Source: Paeniroseomonas aquatica
GTDB taxonomy: Bacteria; Pseudomonadota; Alphaproteobacteria; Acetobacterales; Acetobacteraceae
Reading direction: 5' to 3'
Length of the DNA: 64,000 nt
NCBI RefSeq assembly: GCF_030409335.1
Contig: NZ_JAUFPN010000038.1
Location: 1-64,000 of the forward strand
The notes beneath the pieces are model-generated. The model did no database searches. It was not told where the DNA came from and saw only the letters and a list, made by a program, of their open reading frames with translations. This document shows positions 8,282 through 16,797 of this stretch, piece by piece. Within the stretch, counting starts at the first letter, position 1. Each line of letters starts with the position of its first letter. The translations under genes and the position numbers were made by a program.

Positions 8282-8779
8282 ATGGCGAAGGAAACGGGCG
8301 GGCTGCCCTATGTGGGTCTCGGCCTCTACTACGAGGACCTGGCCATGGGGCGGCGCTTCCGCACCATCGGCCGCACGGTGACCGAGGCGGACATCGTCAA
8401 CTTCATCAACTGCACCGGCATGGCCGAGGTGCTGTTCATGAACCTCGACTTCCTCGAGAAGGAGAGCGACATCAAGGGCCGCGTCGCCCCGGGCGCGCTC
8501 GGCTACACCTTCGCCGAGGGGCTGCTGGTGCAGGCGACCATGCAGCACACCGGCTTCGCCTTCCTCGGCATGGATCTGAAGATCGAGAACCCGCTCTTCG
8601 CCGGCGACACCATCCATGTCGAGGTCGAGGTGATCGAGGCGCGGCTGTCGCAGAGCCGGCCCGGCCGCGGCCTGGTCCGCACGCGCAACCGCGTCGTCAA
8701 GCAGGACGGCACGGTGGTGCTGACCTATACGCCGCTGCGCATGGTCAAGTGCCGCAGCGCCGGCGGGCCCGAGGCGTGA
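8282..8779 (+). CDS. MaoC-like hot-dog protein, atypical active site
   Basis: A 165-residue single-domain MaoC-like protein, expected to act as an enoyl-CoA hydratase or hydroxyacyl-CoA dehydratase. The hot-dog layout is clear: an N-terminal FRTIGRTVTEADIVNF, then RVAPGALGYTFAEGLL, then a strand-rich C-terminal half. However, the hydratase motif TGDxNPxH reads TGMAEVLF here, so the catalytic Asp is M47 and the His is F52. It may be a different hydratase or thioesterase type, or a binding protein. Its stop overlaps the start of the next CoA-transferase gene as GTGA, so it belongs to the same pathway. Confidence 0.82.
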   Translation: MAKETGGLPYVGLGLYYEDLAMGRRFRTIGRTVTEADIVNFINCTGMAEVLFMNLDFLEKESDIKGRVAPGALGYTFAEGLLVQATMQHTGFAFLGMDLKIENPLFAGDTIHVEVEVIEARLSQSRPGRGLVRTRNRVVKQDGTVVLTYTPLRMVKCRSAGGPEA

Positions 8780-9984
8780 GCGAGGCGGCTGGCGGGCCGC
8801 TCGCCGGCGTCAGGGTGATCGACCTGACGACCGCGGTGCTCGGCCCGGTGGCGACGCAGATCCTCGGCGACATGGGCGCCGACGTGATCAAGGTGGAGCC
8901 GCCGCAGGGCGACACCATGCGCCAGGTCGGCCCGACACGCGGGCCCGACATGGCGGTGATGTTCCTCAACATCAACCGCAACAAGCGCAGCGTTGTGCTT
9001 GACCTCAAGCGCGAGGCGTCGCGCCGCGCGCTGCTGCGGCTGATCGAGGGCGCGGACGTGCTGGTGCACAACATGCGCCTCGGCGCCGCGGAGCGGCTCG
9101 GCTTGTCGTATGCCGCGCTGGCGCCGCGCAACCCGCGCCTGATCCATGCCAGCGCCACCGGCTTCCGCAAGGACGGGCGCTATCGCGACCGCCCGGCCTT
9201 CGACGACGTGATCCAGGGCATGAGCGGCCTCGCCGCACTGAACGCCATGCGCGACGGCGGCGAGCCGCGCTACGTGCCGAGCGCCATCGCCGACAAGTTC
9301 TGCGGCCATGTCCTCGCCTCCGCCGTCGCCATGGCGCTGTACCGGCGCGAGCGCACCGGGCGCGGCCAGGAGGTGCATGTGCCGATGCTCGAGACCATGC
9401 TCTCCTTCAACCTGGCCGAGCATCTCTGGGGCGGGGTGCTCGATGATCCCTCGCTCGGCCTCGGCTACGGGCGCATGTTCACGCCCTATCGCCGTCCGTT
9501 CCCGACCAGCGACGGGCATCTGTGCCTGATGGCCAATTCCGACGACCAGTGGCAGCGGCTGCTGGGCGCGCTCGGCCGGCCCGACCTGGCCGGGGATCCG
9601 CGCTTCGCCCGCCTCGCGCAGCGCGCGGTCAACATCGGCGCGCTCTATGCCATCGTCGAGGAGGTGATGCGCACGCGCAGCACCGCCGAATGGCAGGCGC
9701 GGCTCGATGCCGCGGACGTGCCGAACGGGCCGGTGCTCGGCCTCGCCGACATGCTGGAGGACGACTACCTGGCCGAGACCGGCTTCTTCCGGCGCGTCGA
9801 GCATCCCTCGGAAGGGCGGATGCTGGTCACCGCGGTGCCGGTCGAGTTCTCCGAGGCCCCGGGCGCGGTGCGGCGCCTGCCGCCGCGTCTCGGCGAGCAC
9901 ACCGAGGAGGTTCTGCGCGAGGCCGACCTGGCGGAGGCCGAGATCATCGAACTCGCCGGAGGGATAGCCGCCGCCGGCCAATGA
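8776..9984 (+). CDS. CaiB/BaiF (family III) CoA-transferase
   Basis: A 402-residue CoA-transferase starting at GTG 8776 (VSEAAGGPLAGVRVIDL), overlapping the MaoC-like stop. The anhydride-forming Asp is D143 in AFDDVIQG. The blocks GADVIKVEPPQGD and NRNKRSVVLDLKRE near residues 35-80 are shared with the CoA-transferases at 17561 and 20725, which together form a closely related subgroup. Fifty bases downstream begins the run of four Bug receptors. It probably loads CoA onto acids imported with those receptors. Confidence 0.92.
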   Translation: MSEAAGGPLAGVRVIDLTTAVLGPVATQILGDMGADVIKVEPPQGDTMRQVGPTRGPDMAVMFLNINRNKRSVVLDLKREASRRALLRLIEGADVLVHNMRLGAAERLGLSYAALAPRNPRLIHASATGFRKDGRYRDRPAFDDVIQGMSGLAALNAMRDGGEPRYVPSAIADKFCGHVLASAVAMALYRRERTGRGQEVHVPMLETMLSFNLAEHLWGGVLDDPSLGLGYGRMFTPYRRPFPTSDGHLCLMANSDDQWQRLLGALGRPDLAGDPRFARLAQRAVNIGALYAIVEEVMRTRSTAEWQARLDAADVPNGPVLGLADMLEDDYLAETGFFRRVEHPSEGRMLVTAVPVEFSEAPGAVRRLPPRLGEHTEEVLREADLAEAEIIELAGGIAAAGQ

Positions 9985-10034
9985 AGCGCCCGCCGCCACG
10001 GCGGAACGGGCACGCCAACAGGGAGGAGGGACAC

Positions 10035-11012
10035 ATGCGGCGACGCGGTTTGATGGCCAACGTGCTCGCACTTGCCGGAGCGGCGAGTGGGGCGCGCGCG
10101 CAGGAACGCTTCCCGGACCGCCCGCTGCGGCTGGTGGTGGGCTTCGCGCCCGGCGGGCCAACGGATATCGTCGGCCGGCGCTTCGCCGAGAAGCTCGGCG
10201 CGGTGCTTGGCCAGCCCGTGGTGGTCGAGAACCGCTCCGGCGCCAGCGGATCGGTCGGCGCGATCGAGGTCGCGCGGTCGCGGCCCGATGGCTACACGCT
10301 GCTGCTCACCACGCCCTCCGCGCATGCGATCTTCCCGCAGATCGCGGTGCGGCCGGGCTATGACGCGCTCGGGGACTTCAGCCCCATCGGCCTCGTCACC
10401 ATCGCGCCGGTGGTGTTCGCCGCGCATCCCTCCTTCCCGGCCCGCAGCCTGCCGGAGATGATGGACCTGGTGCGTGCCCGGCCCGGCGCCTTCAGCTTCG
10501 GCTCGGGCGGGGCTGGCACCATCACGCATTTCGGCATGGAACTCTTCATGCGCCAGGCCGGCGGGCTGCAACTGGTGCATGTGCCCTATCGCGGCGCCGG
10601 GCCGGCGGTGCAGGATTGCGTCGCGGGCCACATCCCCCTGGTGGTGGACACCTTCGCGCCGATGATCGAGCACCACCGGGCGGGGCGGCTGCGCATTCTC
10701 GCCGTGCTCGCCGAGCAGCGCTCCACCGTCGCGCCCGACGTGCCGGCCCCGGCCGAGCACGGCGTCCCCGGCGCAGTGGCCAACACCTACAACGCGCTGC
10801 TCGGCCCGGCGGGCATGATGGAGGCGACCGTCGCCGCGCTCAGCCTCGCCACCCGGCAGGCGACCGAGAACGACGAGTTCCGCGCCTTCCTGCGCGCCAT
10901 CTCCGCCGAGCCGGTGAGCGGGATGACGCCGGAACGCACCGCCACCTACATCCGCAGCGAATACGCCAAATGGACCCCGATCGTGCAGGCGTCTGGGTTG
11001 AGGATCGAATGA
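10035..11012 (+). CDS. Bug-family solute receptor (first of four in tandem)
   Basis: A 325-residue periplasmic receptor with a short signal (MRRRGLMANVLALAGAASG, cleavage near ARAQ). It has the binding-site loops FAPGGPTDIVGRRFAEKLG and GQPVVVENRSGASGS. GGGAGGAGGG just upstream fixes ATG 10035. Its stop overlaps the next Bug start (ATGA). The middle of the protein (HVPYRGAGPAVQDCVAGH) is nearly the same in the gene at 12025, showing tandem duplication. No membrane subunits (TctA/TctB) are in the window. Confidence 0.93.
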   Translation: MRRRGLMANVLALAGAASGARAQERFPDRPLRLVVGFAPGGPTDIVGRRFAEKLGAVLGQPVVVENRSGASGSVGAIEVARSRPDGYTLLLTTPSAHAIFPQIAVRPGYDALGDFSPIGLVTIAPVVFAAHPSFPARSLPEMMDLVRARPGAFSFGSGGAGTITHFGMELFMRQAGGLQLVHVPYRGAGPAVQDCVAGHIPLVVDTFAPMIEHHRAGRLRILAVLAEQRSTVAPDVPAPAEHGVPGAVANTYNALLGPAGMMEATVAALSLATRQATENDEFRAFLRAISAEPVSGMTPERTATYIRSEYAKWTPIVQASGLRIE

Positions 11013-12028
11013 TGACCGACACGACGAGACCGCGCGTTCCGCTCGCCCGGCGCCGGCTGCTTGGCGGCGGCGCCACGGCGCTTGCCGCCGCCGCGCTGCC
11101 GCTGGCCGAAGGGCGGGCCGCGGGCTTCCCCGAGCGGCCGGTCCGCCTGCTGGTGGGCTTCACGCCCGGTGGGCAGACCGACATCTTCGCCCGCGGCCTG
11201 GCCGAGCGCCTGGGCGCCGAGCTCGGCCAGCCGGTGGTGATCGAGAACCGGCCCGGCGCCGGCAGCTCGGTGGCGGTGAGCGAGGTGGCGCGGGCGCGGC
11301 CCGACGGCCACACGCTGATGTTCATCAACCCCTCGGGCTTCGCCATCCACCCGCAGGTGGCGGCGCGGCCGAGCTACGATCCGCTCAAGGACCTGGCGCC
11401 CGTCGCCATGGTCGCCAACACGCCGGTGACGGTCGTCGCCGGCCCGGGCTTCACCGGCGGCGACGTGCGCGAGCTGATCGCGCAGGCGCGGGCCAATCCG
11501 GGCGGCCTGACCTACGGCTCAGCGGGCGCGGGGACGGTGACGCAGCTCGGCATGGAGCTGTTCCTGCAGAAGGCGGGCGGGCTGCAGCTGGTGCATGTGC
11601 CCTATCGCGGCGCGGCGCTGGTGGCGCAGGACCTCCTCGCGGGGCGCATCCCGCTCATGGTGGATGCCTTCGCCACCATGGTCGAGCAGCATCGCAGCGG
11701 CACCGTGCGGATGCTGTGCGTGCTGGCGCAGGAACGTGCCGCCGCGGCGCCCGATGTGCCGACGGCGATCGAGAGCGGCGTGCCCGACGCCATCGCCGAT
11801 GTCTACAACGCCGTCGTCGCCCCGGCGGCCACGCCCGCCCCGGCGATCGAGACCTTGAACGCCGCGATCCGCCGCGTCACCGCCTCGGGTTCCTATCGCG
11901 CCTTCCTGGCCAATTACGGCGCGGCGGCGGGCGGGCCGATGACGGCGGCCGAGGTGACGACCTACCTGCACAATGATTTCCGCCGCTGGACCCCGGTGAT
12001 CCGCGCCACCGGGCTGAGGATCGAATGA
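11009..12028 (+). CDS. Bug-family solute receptor (second of four)
   Basis: A 339-residue receptor. It starts at ATG 11009 in the ATGA overlap with the preceding gene; a second ATG follows directly. The N-terminus contains RRRLLGGGATALAAAALP, which looks like a twin-arginine export signal (RRRLLG). The ligand loop reads FTPGGQTDIFARG, with Gln where its neighbours have Pro, so the pocket may differ. It is the most divergent of the four tandem copies, and its stop again overlaps the next start by ATGA. Confidence 0.92.
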   Translation: MMTDTTRPRVPLARRRLLGGGATALAAAALPLAEGRAAGFPERPVRLLVGFTPGGQTDIFARGLAERLGAELGQPVVIENRPGAGSSVAVSEVARARPDGHTLMFINPSGFAIHPQVAARPSYDPLKDLAPVAMVANTPVTVVAGPGFTGGDVRELIAQARANPGGLTYGSAGAGTVTQLGMELFLQKAGGLQLVHVPYRGAALVAQDLLAGRIPLMVDAFATMVEQHRSGTVRMLCVLAQERAAAAPDVPTAIESGVPDAIADVYNAVVAPAATPAPAIETLNAAIRRVTASGSYRAFLANYGAAAGGPMTAAEVTTYLHNDFRRWTPVIRATGLRIE

Positions 12029-13035
12029 TGGCGGGCACGGCGTCGGGCGCCGGGGCGGGGCGGCGCGGCGTGCTGCGCCTCGCGGCGCTGGCGGCCGGCG
12101 CCGTGCCCTTCGGGGGCGCGCGGGCCGCCGCCTTCCCCGAGCGGCCGATCCGCGTGGTGGTGGGCTATGCCGCCGGCGGGCCGACCGACCTCTATGCGCG
12201 GCGGCTCGCCGAGGGGCTCGGCGCCGCGCTCGGCCAGCCGGTGGTGGTAGAGAACCGCCCCGGCGCCAGCGGCACCGTCGCCGGGGCCGATGTGGCGCGG
12301 GCGCGGCCCGACGGCTACACGCTGCTGGTCACCGCCTCCTCGGCCCATGCGGTCTATCCGCAGCTGGTGGCGCGGCCGCCCTATGACCCGGTGGCGGATT
12401 TCGCCGGCATTGGCGTCATCACCGTCTCCCCCACCGTGATCGCCGTGCACCCTTCCGTGCCGGCGGACAGCCTGGCCGCGCTGCTGGGGATGGTGCGCGC
12501 CGCGCCGGGCCGCTACGCCTATGGCACCGGCGGGGCGGGCAGCGTCATGCAACTCGGCATGGAACTCCTGCTGCGCGAGGCGGGCGGGCTGCGGATGGAG
12601 CACATCCCCTATCGCGGCGCCGGTCCGGCGGTGCAGGACTGCATCGCCGGCCATGTGCCGGTGGTGGTGGACACCTTCGCCCCCATGCTCGCCCATCATC
12701 GCGACGGGCGGCTGCGGATCCTGTGCGTGATGTCCGAACGGCGCTCGGCGATGGCGCCGGAGGTGCCGACCGCCATCGAGGCCGGCGTGCCGGGCGCGGT
12801 CGCCAACACCTATGCCGCCTTCCTCGCCCCCGCCGGCACGCCGGCGGATGTGCTGGCGCGGCTCAACGGCGCGATGCGCGCGGTGACGCAAACCGACGAA
12901 TTCCGCGCCTTTCTGCGCGGCCTTTCGGCGGAGCCCGTGCCGGATCCGGCGCCGGCCGCGACCATGGAGTTCATCCGCGCCGAATACGACAAGTGGACGC
13001 CGGTCATTCGTGCGCTCGGCCTGCGGATCGAGTGA
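12025..13035 (+). CDS. Bug-family solute receptor (third of four)
   Basis: A 336-residue receptor starting in an ATGA overlap. After the signal (RRGVLRLAALAAGAVP, cut near ARAAA) come YAAGGPTDLYARRLAEGLG and GQPVVVENRPGASG. The C-terminal half is very like the gene at 10035, e.g. PYRGAGPAVQDCIAGHVP and the closing WTPVIRALGLRIE; all four copies end in GLRIE. The shared ending supports origin by tandem duplication and similar ligands. Confidence 0.92.
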   Translation: MMAGTASGAGAGRRGVLRLAALAAGAVPFGGARAAAFPERPIRVVVGYAAGGPTDLYARRLAEGLGAALGQPVVVENRPGASGTVAGADVARARPDGYTLLVTASSAHAVYPQLVARPPYDPVADFAGIGVITVSPTVIAVHPSVPADSLAALLGMVRAAPGRYAYGTGGAGSVMQLGMELLLREAGGLRMEHIPYRGAGPAVQDCIAGHVPVVVDTFAPMLAHHRDGRLRILCVMSERRSAMAPEVPTAIEAGVPGAVANTYAAFLAPAGTPADVLARLNGAMRAVTQTDEFRAFLRGLSAEPVPDPAPAATMEFIRAEYDKWTPVIRALGLRIE

Positions 13036-13067
13036 CGCGGCGCAACAAAGGACCAGGGAGCAACGTG

Positions 13068-14051
13068 ATGAACCGCCGCAACGTGCTGGGATTGCCCCTT
13101 GCCATCGGCGCCGCGGGCGGATTGCCCGCCCCGGCCCGGGCGCAGGGCGTCTATCCCGACCGGCCCATCCGCCTGCTGATCGGCTTCGCCGCCGGCGGGC
13201 CGACCGACATCGTCGGCCGGCGCTTCGCCGACCGGCTCGGCGCGGTGCTCGGCCAGCCGGTGGTGGTGGAGAACCGCTCCGGCGCCAGCGGCGCGATCGC
13301 CTCGGTCGAGGCGGCGCGCGCGCGGCCGGACGGCTACACGCTGATGCTCGCCACATCCTCGAGCCACGCGATCTATGCCAGCCTCGCGGTGCGGCCGGGC
13401 TTCGACCCGGTGGCCGACTACGCGGCGGTGGCGCTGGTCGGCGTGGTGCCGATGGTGATCGCCGCCCATCCTGCCTTCGCGGCCAACCTGCCCGAGGCGC
13501 TGGACAAGATCCGCGCGTCGCGGGGGGAGATCGCGCTTGCCACCTCCGGCAATGGCGGCATCGCGCATTTCGCCGCCGAGCTGCTGCTGCACCAGGCGGG
13601 CGGGCTGCGCGCCAACCTGGTGCATTACCGCGGCGGCGGCCCGGCGGTGCAGGACGCCATCGCCGGGCATGTGCCGCTGGTGGTCGAGACCTTCGCCACC
13701 ACGCTCGAGCACCACCGCGCCGGACGGCTGCGAATCCTCGCCGCCTTCGCCGGGCAGCGCTCGGCCGCCGTGCCGGACGTGCCGACCGCGATCGAGCAGG
13801 GCGTGCCCAACATGCTCGCCAACACCTACAATGCCCTGCTCGCGCCCGCGGGCATGCCCGCGCCGGTGATCGCCAAGCTCGCCGAGGCCACCGCCAAGGT
13901 GGCGGCGGAGCCCGAGTTCCAGGCCTTCCTCCGCAGCGTCTCGGTCGAGCCGGTGCTGGACAGCACGCCGGCGCGCACGGCCGAGTTCATCCGCAGCGAG
14001 CGCGCCAAGTGGGAACCCATCATCCGCGCCACCGGGCTGCGGATCGAATAG
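13068..14051 (+). CDS. Bug-family solute receptor (fourth of four)
   Basis: A 327-residue receptor with a clean Sec signal (MNRRNVLGLPLAIGAAGG, cleavage near ARAQG). The ligand loops GFAAGGPTDIVGRRFAD and GQPVVVENRSGASGA match the first copy at 10035 more closely than the two between them. ATG 13068 follows CAGGGAG; a GTG lies one codon upstream and is less likely. The gene stands 32 bases after the third copy and 5 bases before the IclR gene, so it is still inside the operon. Confidence 0.93.
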   Translation: MNRRNVLGLPLAIGAAGGLPAPARAQGVYPDRPIRLLIGFAAGGPTDIVGRRFADRLGAVLGQPVVVENRSGASGAIASVEAARARPDGYTLMLATSSSHAIYASLAVRPGFDPVADYAAVALVGVVPMVIAAHPAFAANLPEALDKIRASRGEIALATSGNGGIAHFAAELLLHQAGGLRANLVHYRGGGPAVQDAIAGHVPLVVETFATTLEHHRAGRLRILAAFAGQRSAAVPDVPTAIEQGVPNMLANTYNALLAPAGMPAPVIAKLAEATAKVAAEPEFQAFLRSVSVEPVLDSTPARTAEFIRSERAKWEPIIRATGLRIE

Positions 14052-14056
14052 GCAAG

Positions 14057-14914
14057 GTGCCCGCCGCGCCCCGCCACGGTCGCGAAGCCGCCGAGGAGGC
14101 GGGGCCGCCGCGCGCGCTCGGCCGCACGCTCGGCATCTTCGCCGCCGTCGCGGCGGCGCCGGAAGGGCTGCCGCTGGCGGAACTCAGCGCCGCGCTCGGC
14201 AGCCCGAAAAGCAGCCTGCTCGCGCTGCTGCGCCCCCTCGCCGAGGACGGCTTCCTGCTTCATGGCGCGGGGCGCTACCGGCTGGGGCCGGAGGCCTTCC
14301 GCCTCGCCGCGGCGATGCTGGCGGCGAGGCGGCTCCCCGAGCAGCTCCGCGCCGCGATGGAATGGCTTGCCGAGCGCAGCGGCGAGACGGTGATCCTTAC
14401 CACTATCGACCGCGAGGCCGGGCTCGTCGTGTATGCCGAATGCATCGACAGCCGCCAGCCGGTCCGCTACGTGGTGCCGCCCGGCTCGACGCGGCCGCTG
14501 TACTGCTCGGCGGCGGGCCGCCTGCTGCTCGCCTTCCAGGACGAGGCGTTCCGCGAGCAATACCTCGAAACGACGCCGCTGCGCGCGCTGACGCCGCTGA
14601 CCGTGACCGACCGGGCGGCGCTGCGGCGCATTCTCGCGCAGACGCGGCGGGACGGCATCAGCGTGACCGTGGGCGAGACCGTGCGCGGGGCGGCCGGCTG
14701 CGCCGCGCCCGTCTTCGACGCCGATGGCGGGGTCTCGCGCGCGCTGCTGGTCGGCGCCCCGGCCGACCGCTTCGAGCACGAGATGCCGCGGCTGACCGCG
14801 CTGCTGCGCGAGGCGGCGGCGCGCGCCTCGGAGCGCGGCGCCGGCCCGCCCGCCACCCTCATGCCTCACCGGCGCAAGCCGGCAAACCAAGCCAAGGGAG
14901 TAGGAGCGTCATGA
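14057..14914 (+). CDS. IclR-family transcriptional regulator
   Basis: A 285-residue IclR-type regulator. The N-terminal helix-turn-helix spans residues about 22-75 (LGIFAAVAAAPEGLPLAEL, then SPKSSLLALLRPLAEDGFL). An effector-binding GAF-like domain follows, with RPLYCSAAGRLLLA near the middle. Translation starts at GTG 14057, five bases after the Bug stop. The last 16 residues are basic and overlap the ribosome site of the next gene, with an ATGA overlap at 14911. A regulator embedded inside the transport/CoA operon probably controls that operon in response to its substrate. Confidence 0.9.
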   Translation: MPAAPRHGREAAEEAGPPRALGRTLGIFAAVAAAPEGLPLAELSAALGSPKSSLLALLRPLAEDGFLLHGAGRYRLGPEAFRLAAAMLAARRLPEQLRAAMEWLAERSGETVILTTIDREAGLVVYAECIDSRQPVRYVVPPGSTRPLYCSAAGRLLLAFQDEAFREQYLETTPLRALTPLTVTDRAALRRILAQTRRDGISVTVGETVRGAAGCAAPVFDADGGVSRALLVGAPADRFEHEMPRLTALLREAAARASERGAGPPATLMPHRRKPANQAKGVGAS

Positions 14915-15888
14915 CCCATCGCCGCAGCGTGCTGCTCGTCGCCGCGGGCAGCCTCGCCGCGCCCGGCCTGCGTGCCCAGGGCAGGGAATGGCCATCGCGC
15001 ACCGTGCGCGTCATCGTCGGCTTCCCGCCGGGCGGCTCGGTGGACGTGCTCACGCGCATCCTCGCCGAACGGATGCAGGCGCGCACCGGGCAGATCTGGG
15101 TGGTGGAGAACCGGCCCGGGGGGGGCGGCAACATCAGCGCCGAGGCGCTCGCGCGCTCGGCGCCGGACGGGCACACCATCGCGATGCTGCCGATCAGCAT
15201 CTACGCCATCAACCGCTTCCTCTATGCCCGGCTGCCTTTCGACCCGGACCGCGACCTGATCCCGGCGAGCCTGGTGTGGGATTTCCCCAACGTCGCCGTG
15301 GTGCCGGCGCAGCATGTGTCGGCGCGCGACATCGCCTCCTTCGTCGCCTGGGCGAAGGCGCGGCCCGGCGGCATTTCCTACGGCTCCTCGGGGGTCGGCA
15401 CGACGATCCACCTGTCGGGGGCGCTGTTCGCCGCGCGCAACGGGATCGAGGCCACCCATGTGCCCTTCCGCGGCGCCGCCCAGACCATCCCGGCGACGCT
15501 CTCGGGCGACATCCACTTCGCCATCGACGGGCTCGCCTCCTACATGCCGGTGATCCAGGAGGGCAAGGTGCGCGCGCTCGCCATCACCGCCGACCAGCGC
15601 TGGCCCACCCTGCCCGAGGTGCCGACCATGGCCGAGGCCGGCGTCGCGGATTTCGTGGTCATGCCCTGGAGCACTTGGAGCTTCCCGGCCGGCACGCCGC
15701 CGCGCATCGTCGCGCGCCTGGCCGAGCTGGTGCGCGAGCTGACGGCGGGCCCCGAGATGGCGCGCCGGGCGATCGAGGTGGGGGCGCGCTGGCGCGCCAG
15801 CACGCCGGAGGAAACGCGCGCCTTCATCCAGAGCGAATTGCCGCGCTGGCAGGAGATGGTCCGCATCTCGGGCGCCAGGGTCGAATGA
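14911..15888 (+). CDS. Bug-family solute receptor
   Basis: A 325-residue receptor coupled to IclR by an ATGA overlap. The signal is MTHRRSVLLVAAGSLAAPG with cleavage near LRAQG. Its ligand loop is FPPGGSVDVLTRILAERM and the second block is RTGQIWVVENRPGGGG. It is clearly different from the four-gene tandem run (no GLRIE ending; Trp-rich VMPWSTWSFPAG near the C-terminus), so it likely binds another compound. The PECR-like reductase gene follows after 11 bases. Confidence 0.92.
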   Translation: MTHRRSVLLVAAGSLAAPGLRAQGREWPSRTVRVIVGFPPGGSVDVLTRILAERMQARTGQIWVVENRPGGGGNISAEALARSAPDGHTIAMLPISIYAINRFLYARLPFDPDRDLIPASLVWDFPNVAVVPAQHVSARDIASFVAWAKARPGGISYGSSGVGTTIHLSGALFAARNGIEATHVPFRGAAQTIPATLSGDIHFAIDGLASYMPVIQEGKVRALAITADQRWPTLPEVPTMAEAGVADFVVMPWSTWSFPAGTPPRIVARLAELVRELTAGPEMARRAIEVGARWRASTPEETRAFIQSELPRWQEMVRISGARVE

Positions 15889-15899
15889 GGAGCATGGGC

Positions 15900-16793
15900 A
15901 TGGAGAGTTCCGCCACACCGAAGCGTTATGGTTTCGACGACGCGGAGCTGCTGGCGCAGCCGACGGTCTTTCGGCCGGGGCTGTTCGCCGGGCAGACGGT
16001 GCTGGTCTCCGGCGCCGGCAGCGGGCTCGGCAAGGCGGTCGCGACGCTGTTCGCGCGGCTCGGTGCGCGGCTGGCGATCTGCGGGCGCAATCCGGAGCGG
16101 CTGGAGGCGGCGGCGGGACTGCTGCGCGGCCTCGGCGCCGAGGTGATCGCGGTGCCGATGAGCATCCGCGACCCCGCGCAGGTGCAGGCGCTGATCGAAC
16201 GCGTCTGGGCCGAGGCGGGCGGGCTCGACCTGCTGGTGAACAACGCCGGCGGGCAGTTCCCGCAGGCCGCGCTCGACTACACGGTCAAGGGCTGGAACGC
16301 GGTCATCGACACCAACCTCAACGGCACCTGGTACATGATGCAGGCGGCCGCGCGCGCCTGGGTGGCCGCCAGGCGGCCCGGCGCCATCGTCAACATCGTC
16401 GCCGACATCTGGCGCGGCATGCCCGGCATCGCCCATACCTGCGCGGCGCGCGCGGGCGTGGTCTATGTCTCGAAGAGCGTCGCGGTGGAATGGGCGCCGC
16501 ACCGCATCCGGGTGAACTGCGTCGCGCCGGGCTGCGTCGAGACCTCCGCCTTCAACCTCTATCCGCCGGAAGGGGCGGCGAGCTTCTACGAATCCAACCC
16601 GATGCTGCGCGCCGGCGACGCGCAGGACATCGCCGAGGCGTGCTGCTACCTCGCCGCGCCATCGGGCAAGTTCGTCACCGGCGAGGTGGTCACGGTGGAT
16701 GGCGGGCAGCAGCTCTGGGGCGACCCCTGGCCGATCGGCCGGCCCGACTATTTCAGGATCCCGCAGGGCGCCGCCCCGGCGCCGAAGGAGTGA
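15900..16793 (+). CDS. SDR oxidoreductase resembling peroxisomal trans-2-enoyl-CoA reductase
   Basis: A 297-residue short-chain dehydrogenase/reductase. The NAD(P) fold shows GAGSGLG (38-44) and NNAGGQF (114-120). The usual YxxxK pair is absent: the segment reads HTCAARAGVVY (179-189). From memory, human PECR has the same NNxGGQF and an AARAGV block, so a 2-enoyl- or 2,4-dienoyl-CoA reductase is the best guess. ATG 15900 is preferred to ATG 15894 because AGGAG at 15888-15892 is well spaced only for it. The crotonase gene follows after 4 bases, supporting an acyl-CoA substrate. Confidence 0.82.
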   Translation: MESSATPKRYGFDDAELLAQPTVFRPGLFAGQTVLVSGAGSGLGKAVATLFARLGARLAICGRNPERLEAAAGLLRGLGAEVIAVPMSIRDPAQVQALIERVWAEAGGLDLLVNNAGGQFPQAALDYTVKGWNAVIDTNLNGTWYMMQAAARAWVAARRPGAIVNIVADIWRGMPGIAHTCAARAGVVYVSKSVAVEWAPHRIRVNCVAPGCVETSAFNLYPPEGAASFYESNPMLRAGDAQDIAEACCYLAAPSGKFVTGEVVTVDGGQQLWGDPWPIGRPDYFRIPQGAAPAPKE

Positions 16794-16797
16794 GAGC

